A DNA stretch of 64,000 nt from Pristionchus mayeri (GCA_036245805.1 BTRK01000005.1:6944001-7008000), one strand, 5' to 3'. Counted from the first letter of the stretch, positions 21,605 through 33,375 are shown. A program made the numbers and translations. Notes: generated from the sequence alone by a model not told the origin.

Positions 21605-22869
21605 TTAGGTTGGAACATAAGTTCCGTCCGATTTCGTGAACGACGGTTGAGCTCGCACAAAATGAACATTTCAAATCACATTGAGCTATCTCCGTAGGGT
21701 AGTTTGGAGGAAGGCTTGAACATTCCCAATATATGTTCGGATCAAATACGCGACTCAGGGCATACGAGAATTTGACGATAGTCTTCAAACCAAATTTCCG
21801 ATTTTTTTTCAAAAGTTTTGGATCGCTATTTTGCAGAGGAGAAAAATCGAGGGGCAACTTCTCAAATATTATTGAGAACGCCGTATCTAGTACTTTTTAA
21901 AACTGCGTCGAATGGTTGGATTGCTCCACCCCTTCTCCGAATTACAGGATGAACAAATAGTGAGATGGACTGATGTAGTTGTTAAATCGATTAGCATTCC
22001 TGCCCCGATAATCAAACTGACAGTTCTTAGAATAGGGGCGATATAATTTACTACTATTGCACCTTTCATTCATTAGAAAAGTCAAGCCAAACTGATCTTT
22101 ATCTTTCTCAAAATTTCGATTTTTCAAAAATAAATTATACTGGGGAAACGTTCAAAATTTCGATTTTTGGTGTTCAGGCTAGGATTACTTCTCTACCAAA
22201 AGTACCTATCACCCAACCTACACAACTCACAAAGTAATAGGGCAGGGGCAGCTTCAGCATGTAATCACAAAATGGCGAATTGATTATCTGTATGCGATAC
22301 AAGAAATGGTAAAATATGCCGATTTTGATGCTAAATTTGGGGCATAAATCTTTGAATAAATTAGGCTTGTGATAGGAGGATCGCACAATTACCAAACTAA
22401 AATCATGGGCTTATCGGGGCCGGATCTATACATTTTTAGAGTGTTCAATCTCTGGGTCTAACGATCTGAATGCACGGTAGATAAATTCATTTGAGATCAT
22501 GCCTAGGAGATCAGTATTCACAAGTTTGTGAATTTTCAAGATGGTCTTTCGTGTTAGAATTCATTTTATGTTGCTGTTGTGATACACGACCAGGATTCTT
22601 TCCAAAAATATAATTCGATTAGCACTACCTCTCAGACCGATAGATTGGAACTCGGAGAAATGAATAGCCTAGTTAACTGTCACGGTGACTTTTGCCTCAC
22701 ATAGCGACAACAATCATGATGTTTCAGATCTGCTCAAATGTGCGCTAGATAGAGTGATGAAGCACTCATTATGTAATAATAACCATTTGAGAATTGGTCG
22801 AAAAGGGAGGATGTTCAATGCCAGAAAACCAAAATATTGAAATCGGACAAAACTTTTGTTCCAACCTGA
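21605..22869. mobile_element. mariner-type element, 1.27 kb
   Basis: Ends TTAGGTTGGAACATAAGTT and (inverted) TCAGGTTGGAACAAAAGTT, then TCCGATTTC on both sides, flanked by TA (21603-21604 and 22870-22871). The TTAGGTTGG start is typical of mariner termini. The interior has only broken frames and no catalytic motif was legible. Confidence 0.75.
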
Positions 22870-22870
22870 T

Positions 22871-24336
22871 ATTAAAGGTCCTCCGAAAGCCAAAAATTAC
22901 CCCCTCTTATTATTGTTTTAAACGTTGCTATTCAGTGAGAAAAATGTGCCATCAACAAAGAAATTGAATGAAAATAGCCCCAGTGCTCGTAATTAGCGAT
23001 AATGTGTGAAATATCGAATGGATTGAACCGCACGATCGTGGTAGGATAGAGACAATTTCAAATAGTGGTTACTGTAGGGTAGTATTCATAGCTGTTCACA
23101 AATGGCAGCGAGTGTGAGGGGGTGCGGTACACAAGGCATGTCATGGGGTCATGGTGAAAATTGATAGTAGGTCATGAGTAGGCCAAGACTAAGTACCATA
23201 ATCAATCGATAGTGGAGTACTCCTAGATACCGTATATCGCTACCCTGATTATCGAGAACTAACTTTATTTTCATAAAGTCAATATACCGAACCTAATTGA
23301 TCCTACTGTACCCATACCGTAACCCAGTGTACAGTACCCCTTGATACCGTAATCCACACCACTGCGGTCAATCGTAAATTGACTTTTTCCAAAACGTTTT
23401 CCATTGAGTTGATTCTTGCTCTATACCGTACCCAATCGATCGTACAGTAACCCCAGATACCGTATGCCGGTACCGTAACCCAGATTATCGCGAACTGACT
23501 TTATTTTTAAAAAAGTCCAGATACCGTGCTCAATCGATTCTACTGTATGCAAGTAACTACCGTAACGTAGCTCATTGGGTCAGATCCAGTTCCTTGGGTC
23601 AAACATTTTTCTAAAACTCCCAAAGAGATCTTAAAATGATTATTTTACCGTCATACCGTATATGTAATTATTGTATAATCATTTTACGTTAATTTTGGAT
23701 TTAAAAAATGTTTGAAAAATTTAGAAAAATGTTTGACCCAAGGAACTGAATCTGACCCAAGGAACTGGGTTACGGTAGTTACTTGCATACTGTAGAATCG
23801 ATTGAACACGGTACCAGGACATTTTAAAAATACAGTCAGTTCGCGATAATCTGGGTTACGGTAGTGGTATACGATATATCGGGTTACTGTACGATCGATT
23901 GGGTACGGTATAGAGCAAGAATCAACTCAATAGAAAATGTTTTGGAAAAAAAGTCAGTTTACGATTGACCGCAGTGGTGTGGATTACGGTATCAAGGGTT
24001 ACTGTACACTGGGTTACGGTATGGATACAGTAGGATCGATTAGGTACGGTATATTGACTTTATGAAAATAAAGTTGGTTCTTGATAATCGGGGTTACGGT
24101 AGCGGTATACGGTATCTAGGAGTACTGTACGATCGATTGGATACGGTAATTAGTTTTGATCTACCATGACACAATTATCGACCATGACCCGAAAATAAAT
24201 GCCTTGTGCAGTACCCGCCTGGTGCTCGGTCTACTGTATGATACTGTAAAATTTTTGAAATTGCGCGCTAGGGCTTGCGGTTCAATCACTAGCCGCGAAT
24301 TTGAAAAAAAATCGGTGGTTTCGGAGGACCTTTAAT
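22871..24336. mobile_element. foldback element, 1.47 kb, with TACCGTA-rich arms
   Basis: Termini ATTAAAGGTCCTCCGAAA and its exact complement bound long imperfect inverted arms (about 23060-23640 against 23690-24260). These pair, for example, GTACCCAATCGATCGTACAG with its complement at about 23890. Both arms are full of TACCGTA motifs. The left end abuts the mariner element exactly at its TA. The interior is non-coding. Confidence 0.85.
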
Positions 24337-24547
24337 GATAAAACAAAGTGCAACAACAACAATAACAATACTAGCTCGAATAACGACGGGACAATGTAAA
24401 AATTGTCTAGGCCTGCATAAAGAGGTGACAGAACCACACCATCATATTATTAAAATAAATAATACCACACGACGAAAGTTTGGAGGCGAACATGTGAACA
24501 CATCTTTTACGCGAAATTGCATGAACATTTCCAATAATATTTGAAAA

Positions 24548-25609
24548 GTAGTCGAACAAATGTTACAGGGACAACCGATACAGGACATACTTAGTCGATT
24601 TAGAGTACCGTCCTAGAGTGGGCAGACCTCACTCCGCTGTCACTCAAAAGAACAAGAAAATCGTGCAGAAGCGAGTTGCACGCAATCCTAAGAGATCTAT
24701 GAGGAAGATGGCCCATGACCTCGGGATTGACGAGCATTCGGTCCGAAAGATCGTCCATTCTGGACTCATGTCTCACCCTTACAAGATGCGAAAGGGCCAT
24801 GTTCTCATTGCCATTCACAAGGAAAAGAGACTGAAGAGATGCAAGAAGCTCCTGGCGAGTGCCGAGCATCTTACGACTGTCTACTCGGATGAGAAGATCT
24901 TCACTGTGGAGCAGGTCTTCAATAGTTAGAATACGAGAGTGATCGCCCAGTCTGCCGATCAAGCCAACGCCAGAGGCAAAACCGTCTCTGGAGTTTCGCA
25001 CCCGCAGTCAGTGATGATTTGGGCAGGAGTGTGTTCCACCGGCAAGACTCCCCTTGTTTTCGTCAAGCCCGGTGCCGAAGTGAACAAGCACTATTACATC
25101 AAGGAGATCTTGGAGAAGACCCTTCTTCCCTGGTCACGTTCCCACTTCAAAGGGCGACATTGGACCTTCCAGCAAGATTCTGCCCCTGCGCATTCCACAA
25201 AACTCACCCAGACCTGGTGCACAAGGCATCTTCCCGACTTCATTCCATCGAATGAATGGCCCTCCAACAGCCCCGATCTCAACCCCCTCGACTTTAGCGT
25301 TTGATCGGTACTGGAGAAGGAAGCTTCCTCTACCCGCCACCCGAGTCTGGAGAGTCTCAAGAACTACCTTCAAAAGGCATGGAACAAGATCGACAAGAAG
25401 TACCTTCGGGCCGTCGTCGAGTCAGTTCCTTCTCGTCTCAAGGCTGCATCGTCTCATGGCATCAAGGCCAAAGGAAGTCAAATCGAGTATCATCTTGTTG
25501 TTATGTTCATACTATCTCTGATAAATACTGTGTAACGTTTCAAAAGTGTGCGATGGATTTGAAAGAAAATACGGTTAAATCCATGTTGCCATACTTTCTC
25601 CGCACCCTG
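24548..25609 (+). pseudogene. Tc1/mariner (maT-like, DD37D) transposase, inactive
   Basis: One frame from 24618 to TAA 25533-25535 reads as a transposase: second helix-turn-helix MAHDLGIDEHSVRKIV, first Asp in VYSDEKIFTVEQ, second in FQQDSAPAHS, third in SPDLNPLDF. The spacing between the last two Asp residues is 37, typical of the maT/DD37D group. It is interrupted by TAG at 24927-24929 (a Gln is usual here) and TGA at 25302-25304 (Trp usual). The first DNA-binding motif is reduced to a stub near 24548-24600. The right inverted repeat CAGGGTGCGGAGAAAGTATG ends at 25609 beside TA; the left one is gone. It cannot make a full transposase, but its ends match the elements at 11419 and 12997. Confidence 0.85.
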
Positions 25610-26098
25610 TATAGGAAATAGCGCGCAAGGAATGACCGGTGCCCCTCTTCTGATTGCTGTTACACCTAATGATCAGTAAATCGGAGAAAATAAGAATTTT
25701 TGAAAGATTGAAACATATTCAGGAAACGAACGCAAGAAGCGCAAGAAATTATCGCAAACGGCACGATAATGGTGTTCACTGACAATAACAAAATATTAAA
25801 CATATTGTTGGGTGAAGAAGTTGTAAATGACCACGTCTTTTGTGAGAGTCAACATAAGAGTTTGAAATTCGGCTTGCCGTATCTTATCAGTATACACCTT
25901 CATGAGCGGCTGAGTGGTGTGCTCAGAGGCAGGGATATCATTTTCGAACTCCAATCAACAACGTCCATCGTCAATCGACTATTGTTTACTGAAACTGCGT
26001 TACAATAACTAGTGTAAGTGATGGGAAAACGAGGCGAGATCATCATTGTATCTTGAGAAATAGTGCTAATACCAGGTAGTTAATAGGAAGTTTACATC
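25610..26098. other. no recognisable gene
   Basis: A 79-codon frame at 25769-26008 lacks splice context and homology that could be recognised. Nothing else was seen. Confidence 0.35.
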
Positions 26099-26400
26099 GA
26101 TCCACTGGAACTGCCTACCAGGAGGTCACACCGTCTTAATTCCGATGATTTCAGCTTTGTCCGACACTGAACACGAGCTTCCTTGCTCTGGGCCAAGCAG
26201 AACACATCTTGAGTAATTGTACGAACAAGCCAAACACTATGCGTACAAGAAAAAAAATACCTTGAATGTATAAAAATTGAGCGTTTCTGACGTTATTCCA
26301 ATACTTGTCCATGCACTCGTTGTGATATTTTACTGGATGGGTTGAAGCCAGGACATGTCGAAGAGGAGAAGGCGACGTTTTATTGGTGAATTGAATTGGA
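26099..26400 (-). repeat. dispersed repeat, copy 1 (matches 40159-40435)
   Basis: About 280 bases are roughly 85% identical to 40159-40435, including CTTGAATGTATAAAAATTGA and TCCATGCACTCGTTGTGATA. On the - strand both copies contain a frame with YHNECM and NAQFLYIQG followed by a donor-like site, so the repeat may carry a relic exon. Function unknown. Confidence 0.6.
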
Positions 26401-26934
26401 TTGGTGAATTGATTTGTTTGATGTCTGAATTGATTGTGAAATTTTTTTTATCATAATTCTGATCTTGCACGTCTTTGCTATTCGAAAAATTGTTATTTAT
26501 AACAATTTATAAATATCTCGTTGAACACAATTTGCAAAATTTCATGTCGCAAATTCGTGGGCGAATTCGTCCAGCATACAATTTGCATTACAATTTCTTT
26601 AAAATATCCTGAGTTATGGCGGAGAAAAATAACGTAAAATAGCTGACGTGCAGCACCGACCACTCACATCGATTTGCTGTGAAATTAAATAGCACGTGTT
26701 AACCAGCATCCGTTTTTGGATGCATTCGAAATTTCACTGAACAAAACATGCATCGTGTTTGTAGTGTACCAGCCACGATGTAGTGGCGGAGATAAACAAG
26801 TAATTACGTATTATTGATTTTCAAGGATGAAAAGTATAGGACAATGGAGCTGTATAAGTGTAGGGTATGAGTGATTGTGGATTGCTTTACAGAGGTATAC
26901 TAGTTCTTGCAATGATGAACATCGATCATGAGTG
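26401..26934. other. AT-rich intergenic, nothing recognised
   Basis: Short direct repeats (GGTGAATTGAATTGGATTGG) occur near the left end. No gene was seen. Confidence 0.35.
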
Positions 26935-27014
26935 CACTAGGTCGGATACGAACAATCACGGCATGCCGCCTTTGATACATCAATTGCGGCATGATGTCAT
27001 AGTTCTGATTCGAA
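26935..27014. mobile_element. CTAGGTCGGATG hairpin MITE, copy 3
   Basis: CACTAGGTCGGATACGAAC ... GCATGCCGCCTTTGATACAT ... ATGTCATAGTTCTGATTCG. It ends about ten bases from the stop codon of the Str gene. Confidence 0.75.
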
Positions 27015-27023
27015 GTAAAGCCA

Positions 27024-30000
27024 TCACGAATTGGTTAGTATTCCAGACGGAATCATTCTCGTTTCCGTCTTCCATACGGTTGTTTTTGTATCGGGTTTCT
27101 TCTTCCTGAACGTACCAAGCAGCCCTTCCCTGCAAGGTCCGAAGGATCGTATTCAAAACTCAAAAATACAAGATAAGAAGCAAGTTGTTCGCTCTGCAAT
27201 ACTGCCGTTCCTGCATTTTCTCAGCGGTAGATGGATGTGCAAATCAAAGATTACAATTAACAGTAGATCGAATAAGCGATCTAACGAACTCATTATATGA
27301 TAGTAGTTTGGATACAAATATAACATACGCCAGTTACCGTATAATCACCTGTAATCCTTCATCATCATGACGATGACTACCGCGTCCCACGCGGGGAAGC
27401 AAGCTGTGAGAAACATGCAGCCATGGTCGAGGAAGCAAATTGGAAGGCGAAAGAAGGGGAAGGTGACCACGCAGAAGTAGGGGGTATACACGAAAACCAG
27501 CGGAATTGACGTCTGCAATTGGAATTCATGAGATATGCATTATTGTTCGAGAAATGAGGCTCTATTTTTCTTCTGACAATTTCTCCACTCTTTCGGATAT
27601 ATAATTATGGAACGAGGTACAGTAGTATGTCAAATGTGAACGATATGACGACATGCCGCCTTTGATATATAATAGTTCCCATCCGACCTAGTGCTGACGA
27701 TACACATTTCGAACCCTATCGCTCTCATTACTACTAAATCGCACATACTTCAAATTATTGTCTTGTTTTCCCTTTGTCATTTAGTCATGATATCGTAATA
27801 TCATATTTAATTTTTTGTAACAATATCTCCAAAAATCTTTCCTTCCGCCCCACATTGTTGATATAGTTAAAAAGGCTTCTAAGCGTGTCAACTTCATGTT
27901 TGTTGCCATCAAATCTGCAAATCCTCTCGTACTTGTCCACGCCTATAAAACTTATGTTCGTTCCATTCTCGAGTATTGTTCAGTAGTTTATTCTCCTCAC
28001 ATTCTCAAGGATAGAAAACTCCTTGAAAAAGTTCAATACATTTTCCTTCGTAAATTACATTTTTGCTGTAAAATTCCTTTCATATCTTATTCTATGTCTT
28101 GTGAGATGTTCAATTTGGAACCTCTCGACCATCGTCGCAATTTATCTTCCTTCAAATTTGTTCATTCATTATTCTGCCCACAATCAACTGTTTCCCCTTC
28201 ATTAATATTTGATTTCAGAGAATCTCGCACTCGAGGTTCGTCTCGCAAATTATTTCCCCGTTTTAGAGCTTCTGATAATTTGTCTAAACAATTTATCTCT
28301 CATCGCACCTATTCCATTATTAATTCCTTACCTCAAGGAACCCTTTCCCTCTCTTCCAAATTGTTCACCAAACGTATTTCCCCTAAATTACCCGTTTCAT
28401 ACTTGTTTTAACTATCTCTATTTCTTCTTATTTTTTTCGAATTCTCCCTACTACATTCGGGTCGTCGAAACGCGGCGACTACTACACTTCACTTCAACTA
28501 CCGCACCGTCATTTTAAATTGTTCCTGCCAGTTCCTAGCTACTGGTTTTATGTATTCGCGCATTAACTTGCTGCGATAAAGATATAATATATTTCAATTC
28601 TATAATACCATACCATCACACGATATGTTACTATTATTTTTCGGAAGATGGACCCCCCCCCTACCCTCTCCTCTCTTCCCCTAAATCTTACCTTAATTCT
28701 CGTACACTTTGCATTTGATGATGAGCCCGTGGTGTACGATAAATAAATAACATTATTATTACCTGTGCGCAAACGGCGATGAACAACTTGACTTGCAAGT
28801 TGAGTGCCGCAGTGGAGATTGAATCCGCTCTGCGAATGTAGTAGAACGTGCCATACGCAAGGCCGGCCGCAATCGAGAACGACACGATCATGATGGTATC
28901 GTAGCAGCACATTGCAATGAAGATTCGCAGATTGAACTCGTCATTTTCCTCAACAAAGATCGATGTGAATATATTTATATTTTTTTATATTTTTGTTTTC
29001 TATTCGAAATGTTATGTGTAATCAGAAACGACTAAATATCACTCTCAATGATTGTATGATATCAGCGCACCCAGTGGTTCATAATGAGCCATCCCTCCCG
29101 CTGATCTCTGCCATATCGTGCAAAGTATTCGGCTCGCACGAGTGCCTTCCCGGGCTCTTCCCCTTCGCCCGTAATCAGGTACAGGCACATGCAGTACCTG
29201 TGCGTATTTTCAGTAGAAACTAGTCGTCTATGGAAGTTTTGGGCATTTAAAATTTAAATGTGTTGTAACACGCTTTTGATTCAATGATTTAGTTAAGGAC
29301 TCACCAAAGAACAAATTCGGCAATTGCGAATAGTGTTAGGCATGCGATGAATTTGATGTTTGAGAAGAGCGAGAGAAGATCGGGCCTTCTGATGGACCAG
29401 AAACGATAGATGAAATGGATGTTCATCAAGGCGAAAGGAACGGTGAAGCATGTGGCGCAGAATGAGGTGATTCTCTGAGGCAGATAATGATAATTGGACT
29501 GTACTTGGAATATTCAAATGGATACAATGCATATTTGCGCACTTGATGCGAATGTAATTTAGATGGATTGCACTTGGTTAGAGACTGTTCAGCGAAAATA
29601 TTAGTGTTGCATTAGGTCGGATGATCACCGTTGGATGATACTAACCTTTCTGCCGAACTTTCTCACGAATTTTTGAAAATATGGCATCATAATGTGGACG
29701 GGATATCATCCGAAGGTGATCATCCGGTCTAGCGCCATTATTGTCAATGTCTTACCCTGTCATCGTAAACACCAGCGATGCCGAAAGTTGTACCCACAAT
29801 TACAACATGCTAAAAGCAAAATGTGTACTGTTACATGCTACTATAACGGATCCTTGCCGATTTGACAGTCGAGTGCAGGAGTGTGAGAAATACGTCATAA
29901 CTGGCGAATATCGTTAGCAATTGTTTGTACGATCCGAGCGCTTTCCTAGTGAATCGACGAATCGAATACAACAATATAATATTCAATATTACGCCAGCGA

Positions 30001-30085
30001 CTGAAAATTGAGCAGTTTAGACGGGCCACTTGAATATCTTACCGATATGCGCATCTTCAATGATGTCATAGATGGCGGAAATCAT
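27024..30085 (-). CDS. Str-family serpentine chemoreceptor (7TM GPCR), 330 aa
   Basis: Eight exons close in phase: 30043-30085, 29858-30000, 29756-29809, 29305-29474, 29071-29197, 28763-28948, 27349-27512, 27024-27129. Features of the Str family appear in order: an N-terminal helix (AGVILNIILLYSIRRF) then GSYKQLLTIFASYDVF; FALMNIHFIYRFWSIRRPDL in TM3; TM5 IMIVSFSIAAGLAYG; LNLQVKLFIAVCAQ before TM6; SIPLVFVYTPYFCVV; and the closing AWDAVVIVMMKDYR with a basic cytoplasmic tail. The length equals that of typical Str receptors (about 330-340). Str proteins act in ciliated sensory neurons as odorant or pheromone receptors; the ligand cannot be inferred. The exon 2 donor is GC (TCG-GCAAGG), the only non-GT donor in the model. 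The intron between the last two helix-coding exons holds an antisense LINE. It looks intact. Confidence 0.85.
27640..27693. mobile_element. CTAGGTCGGATG hairpin MITE, copy 4 (internally deleted)
   Basis: One arm and centre (GACATGCCGCCTTTGATATAT) plus a short opposite arm (CCATCCGACCTAGTG), in an intron of the Str gene. Confidence 0.65.
27830..28756 (+). mobile_element. CR1/Jockey-like LINE, 5'-truncated
   Basis: A frame to TAA at 28409-28411 encodes the C-terminal part of a non-LTR reverse transcriptase ORF2: HIVDIVKKASKRVNFMF, AYKTYVRSILEYCSVVYSPH, LLEKVQ, and a basic C-terminus. A 3' UTR with a C-run and the terminal GTGGTGTACGATAAATAAAT follows. The polymerase catalytic core (the YADD region) is missing through 5' truncation. 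The insertion is antisense inside an Str-gene intron and its 3' end lies within a few bases of the exon donor at 28757-28762. Outside this element, the 3290-3440 tail is the same family. Confidence 0.8.
29611..29734. mobile_element. GGTCGGATGATCACC inverted-repeat element
   Basis: AGGTCGGATGATCACC at the left and GGTGATCATCCGGTCT at the right, in intron 3 of the Str gene. It is related at its tips to the CTAGGTCGGATG family but otherwise different. Confidence 0.6.
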
Positions 30086-30149
30086 TGATGGGAAATACTT
30101 AAAATGACTTGAACCTGTACGATGAGGCTATCTTATTTTTTTCTGTATT

Positions 30150-31210
30150 ACAAACATCGGTTCCAAAAATCGAAGTCATAGGTCCTAGAGCCGGCTTTTA
30201 GGAATTTACCAGTTTTGCACCCGGCTACGCTGTATTTCAGCTCCTAGATGAGGTAGAGATCTGGCATTGGTCTCAAAATGCGCGGACAATTATTTCCAGA
30301 AACTTTTTTGTTTGATGCAATACGAGTGGACAAATATTAAAAACATGCTGAGCTAAAAATAATTTGTTGCTTTAAATTAAAATTATTCTGGATATCAATC
30401 AGAAGAATGATACTGATTTTTAATGAAGAATATGAAAGAAGAAGTATACGACTATGATATAAAAATATAAAAACCAAATTCGGGATGGCTCCTACTTGGC
30501 AATTTTTAATCAAACTCACGACTATGTGATATATGAATGTTGAAAAAATAGTAAAGTGGAAATATATTGGATTAAATATGGCCGATTCAACATTATTAGA
30601 CTGTTCTTGATGGACCTAGTTAGATGATGTTGAAAAAAGGCGAAACTTCGCCACCATCAAAAATTCGATTTTTCGTCCTCCGAATTTTCCAAGTTTGAAA
30701 ATTAGCAGCTTATGATTTTTGCATCTATAGACATCCATTCCAGGTAGGAATAATAGTAGTGAAAGAGATGAGCAAGTTTTAACATTTTTGGCTTGCCACC
30801 ACTTCCCATGCTAATGATTGACGGGCTCAAACTTGTTTTTTTCAAGTGGTCGATTGGGAACATATTTCGATTTTGAATGAATATTCTGAAACCGCTGTTT
30901 GTTTTGATAACTACAAATAATTATATGTGCCAAATAACCAAAAAAATATTAAAATAGTCTCAATTTTCATAATAATGGAAATGTGAAAAAATTATATGTT
31001 CGTAAATTTGGATTTTTTCGAAAAGCATCTAAACGTGAGTATTGTGGTGAATTTCACTATTACATCATATGAAATATTTTTCCGCGCATTTTAAGACCAA
31101 TGCCAGATCTCTAGCTCATCTGGGAGCTAAAATACAGCTTAGCCGGGTGCAAAACCGGTAAATTCCTAAAAGCCGGCTCTGGGACCTATGACTTCTATTT
31201 TTCGAAATCT
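30150..31210. mobile_element. foldback element, 1.06 kb
   Basis: Arms of about 120 bases (30167-30285 against 31081-31197) pair almost throughout, for example GAAGTCATAGGTCC / GGACCTATGACTTC and CCGCGCATTTT / AAAATGCGCGG. The interior is AT-rich and non-coding. It lies just upstream of the Str start codon. Confidence 0.8.
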
Positions 31211-31307
31211 TATGACTAGGGTATTCGACAACTATCATATCACTCAAATCAGGCACAACTTTTTTGAAACTGTTCCTGCATACCAGTTACTCGTGATACA
31301 CGTGATA

Positions 31308-31785
31308 CAGTACACGCTAATCGCCTTGCCCATATGCGGCCGCGGCGGCCCGCGGCGGCCCGCGGATTCCGCGGATCGATTTTGCGGGAAGCATGCAATT
31401 TTTCACCATTCGATTTTTTTGATTTTCACAAACTCCATAAAATTTCGCATCGGATGGACTATTCGTTCATATTTTAAAAAATACATAAATCGATATTTTG
31501 AATGCCGCAATGCCTCAACCTACCGTAATCTCAATTGCGAAAGCAACTGGTAAAGTGAAATCGCAAACTGCGATTACGGTAGGTTGAAGGATTTCTCCAT
31601 TCAAAATATCGATTTATGTATTTTTTTAAACATGAATGAATAGTTCATCCGATGCGAAATATTATGGAGAATTTGAAAATCAAAAAAAATCGAATGGTGA
31701 ACAATTGCATGCTTCCCGCAAAATCGATCCGCGGAATCCGCGGGCCGCCGCGGCCGCATATGGGCAAGGCGATTAGCATGTACTG
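31308..31785. mobile_element. foldback MITE with GC-rich ends, 478 bp
   Basis: Almost the whole element is one hairpin. It has TA target duplications (31306-31307 and 31786-31787), termini CAGTACACGCTAATCGCC / inverted, then GCGGCCGCGGCGGCCCGCGG. The left arm carries one extra 10-base GCGGCCCGCG unit. The centre holds TACGGTAGGTTGA and its complement. Confidence 0.9.
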
Positions 31786-32298
31786 TATATGGTCCATAAA
31801 TAAATGCGATCAAAGCAATGGGGAGATAATTCGAAATGAGATAATTCGACCCCCTGCATCATTCTTGACAAATCGACCAGTTTGGTATATTTTCTCTCTA
31901 GAAGACAAACGCACCGTAATATGCACTCTTATTATAGTGTGCATGCAAAGCAACGAATGCAAGTGAACACTGAACGAAAAGCTCTATTTTCAGAAATAAT
32001 TATCACTCAGCGATCAATTGCAGCCATAGCAATACATCCCATGAGGATTACAATAATTACCTTGATGTATTATCGTTGCATTATCTATGCTCGTTCGAGA
32101 TTAGTGTAGTGATATCATGATGCATTCAAAGTTGTGCAGAAACCAGAGAAACCCCTATCTTTCAGTGGTCGTCTAATGTAAGAGGTCATGTTCAAATGTT
32201 CCCTTTGACGCTAGTCTTTTAGAGTTATACTTTTTCTCGGCATTAGTGGTCAGCTTACTCAATTTCTCTATAAGTAACTTGCAGGCTGCTGACATCTC

Positions 32299-33375
32299 CG
32301 CACTACGTCGGATGAGAACTATGACGTCAAGCCGATTGTGATATTAGGTTGGTGCAAAAGTTTCTGACTATTTGCATGTTTGTATATATTGACCTTCCCC
32401 TTTCTCTTCATGTTGCCAATCGACTAATGGTTTTCATAAGTGTATAGGGGCTTGGGAATGCTTTATAAAAAACACTATCCTGGACCAATTCGATCGGTAA
32501 CGATGGCAATATTAATAATCAAGGTCTAGATTGTTCGTATCTCGTCATACTTTTGAATTGCGCATAATTCCAAGGAGAACTGTGAGAGCGGCAAAAGTGA
32601 AGGACTATTGAAAACCCAAATTCATGGGTATATTACAGCACCCTGTACGAATTCATGAACACGGAATTCTCGCTTAAAATTTGGGGTAAAGTTCCCAAAA
32701 GTTCAAATTGGAAATTTCCGACTTTTTGTTTGCTAGTACTGTGTTCGTATAGGTCGGGTAAGGGAGATCAATTGCTGTTGATTATATTATACCTACCTAT
32801 CTTAGTATACAGTTATAGTTACAACTGAATTCATTCATAAATGAGCGAACGGGATATTTCGGAACTACAATTCAGAGACTCGGCATTTTCTACTATTTTC
32901 TACATGTTCTTCTACTACTATTATCTACTCATTCGCACTGAAGATCGAATTTTCCACGTTTAGCTGAACAAGCAACTCTTGTCCTACTACTGATATAGTG
33001 GGTAAATTCAGCAGGTTACACATATTCGAATAATAAATACCAAATAGAATCACTGAAAATTGCCACTTTTCGGAAGTTTCGCTGAGAAAATTATTATCTC
33101 ATGCTCAGCAAACACCCTATACATTTATGTAATCATAGTCCAATATTAGTGTAGTTACTAAAACTGCAGAGAAATTACTGACAATCGAAATGTGCCTGCA
33201 GAAATTACACATAATAAATAGTCAGAAACTTTTGCACCAACGTAATATATCAAAACATGTTTGTGATGGTGTTGTGCTTACTAACAACAAGTCTCAAGCT
33301 AACTGGATGATATAAATTGGGGGTTTACTTGGTTGATATATCAAATGCGGCTTGACTTCACAGTTCTCATACGAT
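32299..33375. mobile_element. CTAGGTCGGATG hairpin MITE split by a nested insertion
   Basis: The left arm (CACTACGTCGGATGAGAACT) lies at 32300-32341 and the right arm (CGGCTTGACTTCACAGTTCTCAT) at about 33332-33375. Between them is the mariner-type element 32344-33245 plus about 85 further bases. Confidence 0.7.
32344..33245. mobile_element. mariner-type MITE, 902 bp
   Basis: Terminal repeats TTAGGTTGGTGCAAAAGTTT and (inverted) TTACGTTGGTGCAAAAGTTT differ at one base and continue CTGAC; TA flanks both ends. This TTAGGTTGGTGCAAAAGT start is the classic mariner terminus. No transposase remains. Confidence 0.9.

Noticed and set aside
22871..24336. CRISPR-like array (regular TACCGTA motifs)
   Set aside because: Spacing is irregular, the order is inverted about a centre, and the organism is a eukaryote.
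24600..25001. 133-codon - strand frame
   Set aside because: Antisense shadow of the maT transposase.
27896..28411. Independent host gene of 171 aa
   Set aside because: The sequence is the C-terminus of a non-LTR reverse transcriptase, and the 3' tail matches another copy at 3.3 kb.
31188..32109. Several 60-120-codon frames on both strands (31188-31553, 31601-31813, 31652-31966)
   Set aside because: They lie in the arms of the 31308-31785 hairpin, so the + and - frames mirror one another (ADSADRFCGKHAI appears on both strands); no splice context.
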